Of a DNA stretch of 7,984 nucleotides, positions 1 through 5,150 are shown piece by piece. Every line of letters starts with the position of its first letter. The first letter of the stretch is position 1. This stretch comes from an uncultured Atopostipes sp. (GTDB lineage Bacteria > Bacillota > Bacilli > Lactobacillales > Carnobacteriaceae_A): positions 1 to 7,984 of the forward strand of contig CAMYQS010000053.1 of assembly GCA_947296835.1 (NCBI GenBank), in the 5' to 3' direction. The notes under the pieces are model-generated. The model made no database searches. It was not told the DNA's origin and saw only the letters and a list, made by a program, of their open reading frames with translations. The translations under genes and the position numbers were made by a program.

Positions 1-570
1 CTTCGCAACCCTCTTACCTCGTTTAGACGCTCTTAAAATCGGGAACATTTTCTCTTCTTCTCGATTTTTCATCATATAAACAGAGACTAATAAAATAATA
101 GCTGCCAATAACAAAGCATTGGCGGTTAATTGATTTAGATTATTGACTGAACCATATATATATTGGTTGTTTTGAAAGAGTGGGTTCAATTTGTTAAACG
201 GTAATTCAATATTCAATAAGGATAAACCGGTCATTACAATAGAAGATAGTGAGAATGTAAAGATCGGATGGATAAGTCGGTAGCTTCCTATTAATAGAAG
301 GAACACAGTAATCACTTGGTAAGTTATATACCATTCAAATGATAGTGGTAGACCAACAATAAGCACTATGAATGAAATTAGAATTCCTGGGATAATCCCC
401 TTAAGTAAAAAGTCTTTCATTTCAAAAACATCTCGAACAAAGTTCACTCGAAAGTTTTTGCGTGTATAGTTTATTCGTTTACGATAATTTATAAAGGCAT
501 AAAGTAAACCAACCAAGAATAACGGTTGGATGAAAAATAACAGGACGGACCATAATAGATTGTTTTCCAA
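1..570 (-). CDS. MinJ-like polytopic membrane protein, N-terminal part (runs off the left edge)
   Basis: An open frame of 190 codons starts at TTG (570-568) and continues through base 1 without a stop, so the C-terminus is missing. The start is chosen because AGGAGA lies 7 nt upstream (583-578) and an in-frame TAG at 609-607 closes the frame just behind it. The translation begins MENNLLWSVLLFFIQPLFLV and has about five hydrophobic segments, roughly residues 6-28, 57-78, 82-102, 104-120 and 149-166. A basic stretch follows the first one (YRKRINYTRKNFR), and a charged tail begins near residue 168 where the sequence is cut. The first segment, the following R/K-rich F motif and the position downstream of ftsEX resemble MinJ, the B. 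subtilis division-site protein that bridges DivIVA and MinCD and ends in a PDZ domain. That domain would lie outside the window. The assignment rests on remembered pattern and synteny. An unrelated multi-pass membrane protein remains possible. Confidence 0.6.
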   Translation of the reverse strand, partial: MENNLLWSVLLFFIQPLFLVGLLYAFINYRKRINYTRKNFRVNFVRDVFEMKDFLLKGIIPGILISFIVLIVGLPLSFEWYITYQVITVFLLLIGSYRLIHPIFTFSLSSIVMTGLSLLNIELPFNKLNPLFQNNQYIYGSVNNLNQLTANALLLAAIILLVSVYMMKNREEEKMFPILRASKRGKRVAK

Positions 571-603
571 AGTATTCTCTCCTAGTCTTTTCAGTATAAA
601 TTT

Positions 604-632
604 ATTCTACAGTCTTCAAGATGGCATTTCAA
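604..632 (-). promoter_or_regulatory. Sigma-A-type promoter of the MinJ-like gene
   Basis: On the minus strand a -35 TTGAAA (632-627) and a -10 TAGAAT (609-604) are separated by 17 nt, and each matches consensus at five of six positions. Transcription would start near 597, giving a leader of about 27 nt with AGGAGA ahead of the TTG start. The promoter lies downstream of the hydrolase terminator, which suggests the MinJ-like gene is transcribed independently of ftsEX. Confidence 0.6.
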
Positions 633-642
633 CATTGAAATG
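625..642. promoter_or_regulatory. Perfect 18-bp palindrome overlapping the -35 box (candidate operator)
   Basis: CATTTCAACATTGAAATG is a perfect inverted repeat with 8-bp arms and a 2-bp centre. A second perfect inverted repeat, AACATTGAAATGTT (631-644), overlaps it. The left arm contains the -35 hexamer of the MinJ-like promoter, so a bound dimer would compete with RNA polymerase. It lies upstream of the expected transcription start and is therefore more likely a DNA site than an RNA structure. No known regulator is recognised. Confidence 0.4.
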
Positions 643-663
643 TTAATGTCTGATTTTAAATAG

Positions 664-700
664 CACAAAAGGCCCCAAGTACGTAAATACCTGAGGCCTA
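664..700 (-). terminator. Rho-independent terminator after the hydrolase gene
   Basis: Read on the minus strand, AGGCCTCAGGTA (699-688) pairs with TACTTGGGGCCT (681-670) over 12 positions, including two G-T wobbles. The loop is 6 nt and TTTT follows (670-667). It sits 45 nt beyond the hydrolase stop codon and closes the ftsE-ftsX-hydrolase unit. On the plus strand no T-run follows the stem, so it should act in one direction only. Confidence 0.85.
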
Positions 701-744
701 TAACGAATTATATATTTGAGTTTAATGTAAATGTTTGAAATTAA

Positions 745-1917
745 TTAACGCCCAAATCCTACTACTTTGTTTGCCCAGTAACCTGAGTTAATTGATGCTA
801 CTGCAACACCTGTAGATGTTTGTGATCCGATGAAGCTTCCTCCACCAAGATAGATACCTACATGGTTAACGCCGCTTCCTCTTAATGAGAAGAATACTAA
901 GTCACCTGGTTGTGCTTGGCTTCTTGAAACACGACTTGATGCTGAGTATTGTGCTGCAGCTGAACGTGGAATTGAACGTCCTGCACGAGCAAATACGTAT
1001 TGTGTAAATCCTGAACAGTCAAATCCAGCAGTTGATGCGCCACCGTAGCTGTAACGAACGCCAAGTAAGCTGTTTGCAATTCCTAGTACTGAACCGCTAT
1101 TTGCAGCTGGTGCTGGTGCTGGAGCAGGAGCTGATGTTGAACTTGTTGTAACTGATCCGCCACCATTTGAGCTTGAGCTCGCTGATGCTGAAGAAGATGA
1201 TACTGAAACAGTACGAGCATTTTGTAGTGCAAGACGACGTGCTTCTGCTGCACGAGCTTGAGCAACTAATTCGTCACGGTCTGCTTGAGCTGTGGCTCTT
1301 TCAGCCGCGATGCCTGCTAGTATTGTTTCTTCTTCTGCTTTACGTTCTTCTAATTCAGATTGGTTCGCTTCTAAATCAGCAGCAAGAACTTGTTGTTTTT
1401 CTTGTTTTTCAATCGTTTCTGTTTCTTTTTCTTCAACTAAAGCTTTATCTGCTTCTTGTTGTTCGATTGTATTACGGTTTGAAGTAACCATTTTTGAAAT
1501 TACATCAATTTTACCCACTAATTCATCTAGAGATTGTGAGTTTAAAACAAAGCTAATAATGTTTCCTGTTTCACCCGCAACTTGAACACTACGTGCTTGT
1601 TCAGCTAAGTGGTCTTCACGGCGAGCAATACCTTCTTTTAGCGTTTCGATTTCAGATTGAAGTGTCTCTAAAGTTGTTTGAGTTTCTTCCATTTCTTTAA
1701 CAAGTTTATCTGATTTCTCTTGGTTCGCTTTCATATCTGCTTGAAGTTTTTCTAACTTTTCAGAAACTGCATTCTCTTCTGAAGTTAATTCTCTAATTAG
1801 TGAGTCAAATTCTGAAATAGTTGTTGGTGCTGCCTCAACCGATACGACTGGTGCTGCGAATGTTGAAAAACTTAATGCTCCTGCTAACGCTAAAGCTAGT
1901 AATTTCTTTCTGTTCAT
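745..1917 (-). CDS. Secreted coiled-coil NlpC/P60 peptidoglycan hydrolase (CwlO / P45 / PcsB-type), probable FtsEX effector
   Basis: A 390-residue exported protein predicted to cut cell-wall peptides as a DL-endopeptidase. The N-terminus is a Sec signal peptide: MNRKK, a hydrophobic core, then VEA (27-29) with cleavage after Ala29 or Ala30. Two long charged coiled-coil stretches (about 35-113 and 144-234) flank a less charged segment rich in G, S and L, as in the PcsB/CwlO hairpin. A Ser-rich then Ala-Pro linker (about 237-276) leads to an NlpC/P60 domain to the end, with DCSGF (Cys301) and NHVGIYLG (His352). The usual third catalytic position, 12 residues after the His, is Gly364 in FIGSQ. 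The ATG at 1917 is chosen because it gives a normal signal peptide and GGGGG lies 11 nt upstream. The in-frame TTG at 1935 and ATG at 1926 have no well-spaced ribosome site. It follows ftsX by 81 nt with no terminator, so co-transcription and activation by FtsEX are inferred. Gene order recalls spl (P45) of Listeria. Confidence 0.88.
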   Translation of the reverse strand: MNRKKLLALALAGALSFSTFAAPVVSVEAAPTTISEFDSLIRELTSEENAVSEKLEKLQADMKANQEKSDKLVKEMEETQTTLETLQSEIETLKEGIARREDHLAEQARSVQVAGETGNIISFVLNSQSLDELVGKIDVISKMVTSNRNTIEQQEADKALVEEKETETIEKQEKQQVLAADLEANQSELEERKAEEETILAGIAAERATAQADRDELVAQARAAEARRLALQNARTVSVSSSSASASSSSNGGGSVTTSSTSAPAPAPAPAANSGSVLGIANSLLGVRYSYGGASTAGFDCSGFTQYVFARAGRSIPRSAAAQYSASSRVSRSQAQPGDLVFFSLRGSGVNHVGIYLGGGSFIGSQTSTGVAVASINSGYWANKVVGFGR

Positions 1918-1998
1918 CTTTTCCATTTCCCCCAATTATAAAAATCATTCGTTTTTGTGTTTTTTTATTTTGTATTTGTTTATTTTTTTTAGTTTAAA
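1918..1998 (-). other. A-rich ftsX-hydrolase intergenic gap
   Basis: The coding strand of this 81-nt gap is mostly A with few G or C and has no hairpin, so nothing stops transcription from ftsX into the hydrolase gene. GGGGG at 1933-1929 is the likely ribosome site. An unstructured A-rich leader could favour translation of an abundant secreted protein (inference). Confidence 0.6.
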
Positions 1999-2886
1999 TT
2001 ATGCTGTTAAGAAACGTCTCATAGAGAATGCTGATCCCACTGCACCAATTGTTACTCCGATAGCCATTAGGCCTAGAAGTAATTGATACATGAATGGGTC
2101 AGGCGGTAATAGTGCAAAAGTTGTACCCGATAAGAAACCTGATACTGTTCCGAAGATTGTATCGTATAAGAACCATAATACAACCGATGGAATAACCGCT
2201 CCGACAAATCCGATTAATGCACCTTCAATTAAGAATGGCCAGCGGATAAACCAGTTTGTTGCTCCAACTAATTTCATAATTTCGATTTCAGTACTTCTAG
2301 AGAAGATTGTGATTCGAATCGTGTTTGAAATTAGGAATACTGCCGTAAATAGTAATGCTCCGATAATAATCCCACCGACATTTCGTATAGTTGATGTCAT
2401 TTGGAATAATTTATCTGCATCTGCCCCACCGTAGTTAACATCTGAAACATAATCCATGCCTTCGATTTCTTGGGCAACTTCAGCTGTTATTTCTGGTGAC
2501 GTTGTGTCGACGATGAAAACATCATGTAGTGGGTTGCGGTCACCTTCGAATAAATCAAACGTGTCTCCATAACTTCCCTTAACGTTGTCTAGTTCACTTT
2601 CACGACTTGAGAATGTAACGTCTTCTACACTATCTAAAGCGACTAATTGATCGGCTAGATCATCTTGTATTTCATCTGTAGCTGCTAAGTCAATGTATAC
2701 TCGTACACTTACGTCGTTCTCGATATCTGTAGCAAAGTTGTTAATATTTGATACGATTCCGATTAAGCTACCGACTAATAGTAACGTGATTGAAACCGCA
2801 CTGACTGCTGCGAAACTCATCCAACCGTTACGACCAATACTTTTGAAGCCTTCTTTTATATGACGCCAGAATGTTCTAATCTTCAA
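1999..2886 (-). CDS. ftsX: Cell-division ABC-transporter-like permease FtsX
   Basis: Membrane subunit of FtsEX, which couples ATP hydrolysis by FtsE to activation of an extracellular peptidoglycan hydrolase. From the TTG start it has 295 residues, close to the Bacillus length. The N-terminus (KIRTFWRHIKEGFKSIGRNG) is the conserved FtsX cytoplasmic lead-in. TM1 lies at about 24-46, an extracellular domain at about 47-170, and TM2-TM4 near 170-190, 220-244 and 267-287. The cytoplasmic loop ahead of TM3 carries STEIEIMKLVGATNWFIRWPF, typical of the family. The TTG at 2886-2884 is preferred over an earlier in-frame start at 2934 because AAGGAGG sits 8 nt upstream and family members begin here; the earlier start would add 16 residues read over ftsE in another frame. 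The gene overlaps the end of ftsE by 11 nt, suggesting translational coupling. Confidence 0.95.
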   Translation of the reverse strand: MKIRTFWRHIKEGFKSIGRNGWMSFAAVSAVSITLLLVGSLIGIVSNINNFATDIENDVSVRVYIDLAATDEIQDDLADQLVALDSVEDVTFSSRESELDNVKGSYGDTFDLFEGDRNPLHDVFIVDTTSPEITAEVAQEIEGMDYVSDVNYGGADADKLFQMTSTIRNVGGIIIGALLFTAVFLISNTIRITIFSRSTEIEIMKLVGATNWFIRWPFLIEGALIGFVGAVIPSVVLWFLYDTIFGTVSGFLSGTTFALLPPDPFMYQLLLGLMAIGVTIGAVGSAFSMRRFLTA

Positions 2887-3562
2887 AGTTATAGCCTCCT
2901 TGCTCTTCGTCTCGGGCAATACGACCATCTTCAATTACAAGTACACGATGTTTTCTCTCGTTAACGATGTCAGCATTATGTGTTGCCATAATAATCGTTG
3001 TTCCTTGTTGATTGATTTGTTCGATGATGTTCATAATCCCTTTTGAAGTCTCCGGATCTAAGTTTCCTGTAGGTTCATCCGCGATTAATACGCGAGGCAT
3101 GTTTGCAATCGCTCTTGCAATTGCTACACGCTGTTGTTCCCCACCCGATAATTCGTTTGGTAACATTTTAGCTTTTTGTTCTAGACCTACTAATTTTAAT
3201 ACTTCTTTTACTCTTACTTCAATTTGTTTTGGACTTTTTTCAAGTACTTCCATTGCATAAGCTACGTTTTCAAATACAGTTAGTGTTTGAAGTAACTTAA
3301 AGTCTTGGAAGACCACTCCAACTTGTCTTCTTAAATGTGGGATGTCTTTTCTTTTCAAGTTTACAATATCGAAATCTGCTACTTGAATGGTCCCTTCAGT
3401 CGGTAGCACTTCACGGTAAATCATACGCATGAAAGTAGATTTTCCTGCACCACTTGGCCCAACAACATAAACAAATTCACCTTGTTCAATGCGAACGTTC
3501 ATATTGTGAACAGCGGTTATACCATTGTCATATACTTTTTTCACATTTTTTAGTTCTATCAT
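2876..3562 (-). CDS. ftsE: Cell-division ATP-binding protein FtsE
   Basis: ABC ATPase of 228 residues, the normal family length, acting at the cytoplasmic face with FtsX. All nucleotide-binding motifs are present: Walker A GPSGAGKST (35-43), Q-loop Gln86 in VFQDFKLL, signature LSGGEQQRVAIARA (138-151), Walker B VLIADEP with catalytic Glu163, D-loop NLD (167-169) and H-loop His195 in ATHN. The VFQDFKLL sequence and short length separate FtsE from other ABC ATPases, and the overlapping ftsX confirms it. The ATG at 3562 has AAGGTG 10 nt upstream (3578-3573), a moderate ribosome site. In B. subtilis cccB lies between prfB and ftsE; here that place is non-coding. Confidence 0.97.
   Translation of the reverse strand: MIELKNVKKVYDNGITAVHNMNVRIEQGEFVYVVGPSGAGKSTFMRMIYREVLPTEGTIQVADFDIVNLKRKDIPHLRRQVGVVFQDFKLLQTLTVFENVAYAMEVLEKSPKQIEVRVKEVLKLVGLEQKAKMLPNELSGGEQQRVAIARAIANMPRVLIADEPTGNLDPETSKGIMNIIEQINQQGTTIIMATHNADIVNERKHRVLVIEDGRIARDEEQGGYNFED
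2895..2901 (-). promoter_or_regulatory. Ribosome binding site that sets the ftsX start
   Basis: AAGGAGG (2901-2895) lies inside the last codons of ftsE, 8 nt before TTG 2886-2884. It is the best Shine-Dalgarno match in the vicinity and decides the ftsX start in favour of the TTG inside the overlap. Confidence 0.8.
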
Positions 3563-3599
3563 AGTTTAAAAACACCTTATTTTTAATAGATTTTAGTGC

Positions 3600-3629
3600 A
3601 TTATAAAAGTGACCTGCTACTTCTCGCAA
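3600..3629 (-). promoter_or_regulatory. Candidate sigma-A promoter for ftsE-ftsX-hydrolase
   Basis: TTGCGA (3629-3624, four of six consensus bases) and a perfect TATAAT (3605-3600) are spaced by 18 nt. The predicted start near 3593 gives a leader of about 31 nt including AAGGTG. It lies downstream of the prfB terminator, so the division genes can be expressed separately from secA-prfB. Confidence 0.55.
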
Positions 3630-3655
3630 AAAAATCGCGACAGCAACTCGTCACT
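3608..3655 (-). repeat. Imperfect long inverted repeat upstream of ftsE
   Basis: On the minus strand AGTGAC (3655-3650) pairs with GTCACT (3613-3608). Inside, TGCTG pairs with TAGCA and TCGC with GCGA, around a loop containing seven T. TTTTAT follows the 3' arm. The repeat overlaps the -35 box and spacer of the candidate ftsE promoter. A transcript starting at the extended -10 element at 3670-3662 would carry it at its 5' end. Confidence 0.5.
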
Positions 3656-3661
3656 GAAAGT

Positions 3662-3670
3662 AGTATACCA
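3662..3670 (-). promoter_or_regulatory. Possible second, extended -10 promoter for ftsE
   Basis: TGGTATACT on the minus strand fits the extended -10 pattern TGnTATAAT with one mismatch. No good -35 box lies 16-18 nt upstream, as allowed for extended -10 promoters. The start would fall near 3655, at the first base of the inverted repeat. The support is weak. Confidence 0.3.
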
Positions 3671-3851
3671 TTGTGTACAACGTTTTTTGTTTAAATTACA
3701 TTACAGTTATGTTTCAAAGACAACATAAAATTACAGACATATTAGGACGTTAGAAGGTTTTCGCCTTGAACATTGATACATCAATCTTTCTATATTTCAT
3801 TCATATTATTATCAGTTGTTACAATGTGTCACATTACATTTTTATATAATT

Positions 3852-3899
3852 AAAAACACTCCAAATGCCCAATAAAATGGGTATATCTGGAGTGTTTCG
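3852..3899 (-). terminator. Rho-independent terminator after prfB
   Basis: AAACACTCCA (3897-3888) pairs perfectly with TGGAGTGTTT (3863-3854). A small internal loop leads to an inner 7-bp stem (3884-3878 with 3871-3865, one G-T pair) capped by 6 nt. TTTTT follows on the minus strand (3856-3852). It starts about 58 nt past the prfB stop. On the plus strand TTT and later T-rich sequence follow the stem, so weak bidirectional action is possible. Confidence 0.85.
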
Positions 3900-3956
3900 C
3901 TTGATTTTATTTTTTATCTCACTTAAGTCTATTTTCTTTGATGAGATTATTTTGTT

Positions 3957-5067
3957 TTAGCTTTTGTCATCCATTGTCATTCGTAAGTAAGCTTCGATAA
4001 AAGGTTCTAAATCCCCATCCATTACAGCTCCGGTGTTTCCTGTTTCATGATCTGTACGGTGGTCTTTTACCATTGAATATGGATGGAAGACATATGATCG
4101 GATTTGTGAGCCCCATCCGATTTCTTTTTGCTCACCGCGTAATTTAGCCATTTCAGCTTCTTTTTCTTCTTGTCGTCTTTGGAATAGTTTTGACTTTAAA
4201 TGCTGCATTGCTGTTTGACGGTTAGCTAACTGTGAACGGCCAGCCTGACTTGTTGAAACAATCCCTGTTTCGATATGGGTAATTCGTACAGCAGATTCTG
4301 TCTTGTTAACGTGCTGTCCACCGGCTCCACTCGCGCGATAAACGTCTACGCGGATTTCATCCGGTTGAATTTCAAGATCGATATCGTCTGTAATTTCAGG
4401 CGTAACGTCACATGACACAAACGACGTGTGGCGACGGCCACCTGAGTCAAAGGGTGAAATTCGTACTAAACGATGAACCCCTTTTTCAGCTTTTAAGAAG
4501 CCATAAGCATATTCGCCTTTTACAAGAAGCGTTACACTTTTAATTCCTGCTTCATCTCCACCTTGATAATCGATGACTTCGTAAGTGAATCCTTTTTGCT
4601 CAATATAACGTGTATACATTCGGTATAGCATTTCACCGAAGTCTTGGGATTCTGTTCCACCCGCTCCTGGATGCAACTCAAGGATCGCATTGTTTTTGTC
4701 ATATGCGCCATTTAGAAGCATAACTAACTCGTAGTCTTCGACATCTTTTATTAGTTTCTGAATACCCGCTTCTAATTCTTCTTTTAATTCTGGGTCGGGC
4801 ATTTCTTCAACCATTTCAAGCATTAATTCGAATTCTTCATGGTTTTCACTTAATGTCATAAATGAATCGTATTTATTTTTAATATCGTTTAAGTCGCTAA
4901 TGACGACCTGTGCTTCGTCTTGGTTATCCCAAAATCCAGGTTGCGCCATTACTTCTTCAAATTCTCGTATATCTACTTCCAATTTTTCTAGGTCAAAGAG
5001 ACCTCCTGAAAGCATTAATTTTATCATTTAACATGTCTAGTTGTTTTCTTATCTCGCTAAATTCCAT
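3957..5067 (-). CDS. prfB: Peptide chain release factor 2, with programmed +1 frameshift
   Basis: RF2 recognises UGA and UAA stop codons and triggers peptide release on the ribosome. A 24-codon zero frame starts at ATG 5067, five nt after AAAGGAGG (5080-5073), and ends at an in-frame TGA (4995-4993). Translation resumes in the +1 frame at GAC (4994-4992) and runs to TAA at 3959-3957, giving 369 residues, close to 366 in B. subtilis. In this numbering the codon-recognition tripeptide SPF is at 204-206 and the catalytic GGQ at 249-251 in ASGAGGQHVNKTESAVR. SPF rather than PxT identifies RF2 rather than RF1. The residue before SGAGGQ is Ala, as in most RF2 proteins other than that of E. coli K-12. 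It lies 83 nt downstream of secA with a hairpin between, the conserved secA-prfB order. Confidence 0.97.
4992..5007 (-). promoter_or_regulatory. Autoregulatory +1 frameshift site of prfB
   Basis: AGGAGG (5007-5002), a 3-nt spacer TCT, then CTT TGA C (4998-4992). When RF2 is scarce the ribosome stalls at UGA, the upstream Shine-Dalgarno-like sequence promotes slippage, and CUU re-pairs one base forward before reading GAC. The spacing equals that of E. coli prfB (AGGGGG-UAU-CUU-UGA-C), while the SD element here is the full consensus AGGAGG. This is a negative feedback loop on RF2 level, known from the family and directly visible here. Confidence 0.97.
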
Positions 5068-5086
5068 AAAGGCCTCCTTTTTGATT

Positions 5087-5117
5087 AAAAGAACCCCACT
5101 TATTTGTAAGGGGGTTC
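5087..5117 (-). terminator. Terminator or attenuator hairpin between secA and prfB
   Basis: On the minus strand GAACCCC (5117-5111) pairs with GGGGTTC (5097-5091). A further 4 bp (CTTA/TAAG) follow after a single-base bulge, with a 4-nt loop. TTTT (5090-5087) then AATC follows. The ribosome site of prfB begins only 7 nt beyond the T-run. No promoter is evident between the hairpin and prfB, so prfB probably depends on read-through from secA. Partial termination is the likely role. Confidence 0.7.
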
Positions 5118-5135
5118 TAGTTCTTTCAGCTACTT

Positions 5136-5150
5136 AGGATTATAAATCCT
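5136..5150. repeat. Small perfect inverted repeat abutting the secA stop codon
   Basis: AGGATT (5136-5141) and AATCCT (5145-5150) form a 6-bp stem with a 3-nt loop directly after the TAA of secA. There is no T-run, so it is not a terminator by itself. It may be a 3' end stabiliser or chance. Confidence 0.35.

Larger units (their letters stand above)
3563..3956. other. Non-coding prfB-ftsE intergenic region (394 nt)
   Basis: This stretch holds the prfB terminator, the promoter candidates for ftsE and three inverted repeats: 3608-3655, AATGTG-T-CACATT (3823-3835, perfect), and TTATGTT/AACATAA (3707-3713 with 3722-3728). No convincing gene is seen on either strand. In particular there is no CxxCH heme motif of the kind expected from a cccB cytochrome remnant. 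The AT-rich composition raises the chance of accidental short inverted repeats. Confidence 0.6.

Noticed and set aside
1083..1585. Plus-strand open frames inside the hydrolase gene
   Set aside because: They are antisense shadows of the repetitive coiled-coil and Ala/Ser/Pro linker codons and lack ribosome sites; their translations are low-complexity Q/L/S strings.
1935..1940. Perfect TATAAT just upstream of the hydrolase start (minus strand)
   Set aside because: No -35 box is present at a suitable distance, and a start 7 nt downstream would remove the ribosome site, so it is likely chance in A/T-rich DNA.
3695..3838. Five TGTAAT/TGTAAC hexamers on the minus strand upstream of ftsE, resembling WalR half-sites
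   Set aside because: WalR boxes are two TGTWAH half-sites with a 5-nt gap; none of these pairs has that spacing (start-to-start distances are about 5, 15, 30 and 88 nt), and such hexamers are common in AT-rich DNA.
3766..3849. A 27-codon plus-strand frame from TTG with a hydrophobic translation and a GAAGG motif upstream
   Set aside because: It is very short and AT-driven, overlaps a palindrome, and has no promoter or homology I recognise.
4910..5137. Plus-strand frame of 75 codons across the prfB start
   Set aside because: It runs through the prfB frameshift site and the secA-prfB terminator, which explain the sequence fully.
5139..5144. TATAAT on the minus strand right after secA, as a possible prfB promoter
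   Set aside because: The 6-mer 16-18 nt upstream is poly-A with no resemblance to TTGACA, and the hexamer is part of a small palindrome.
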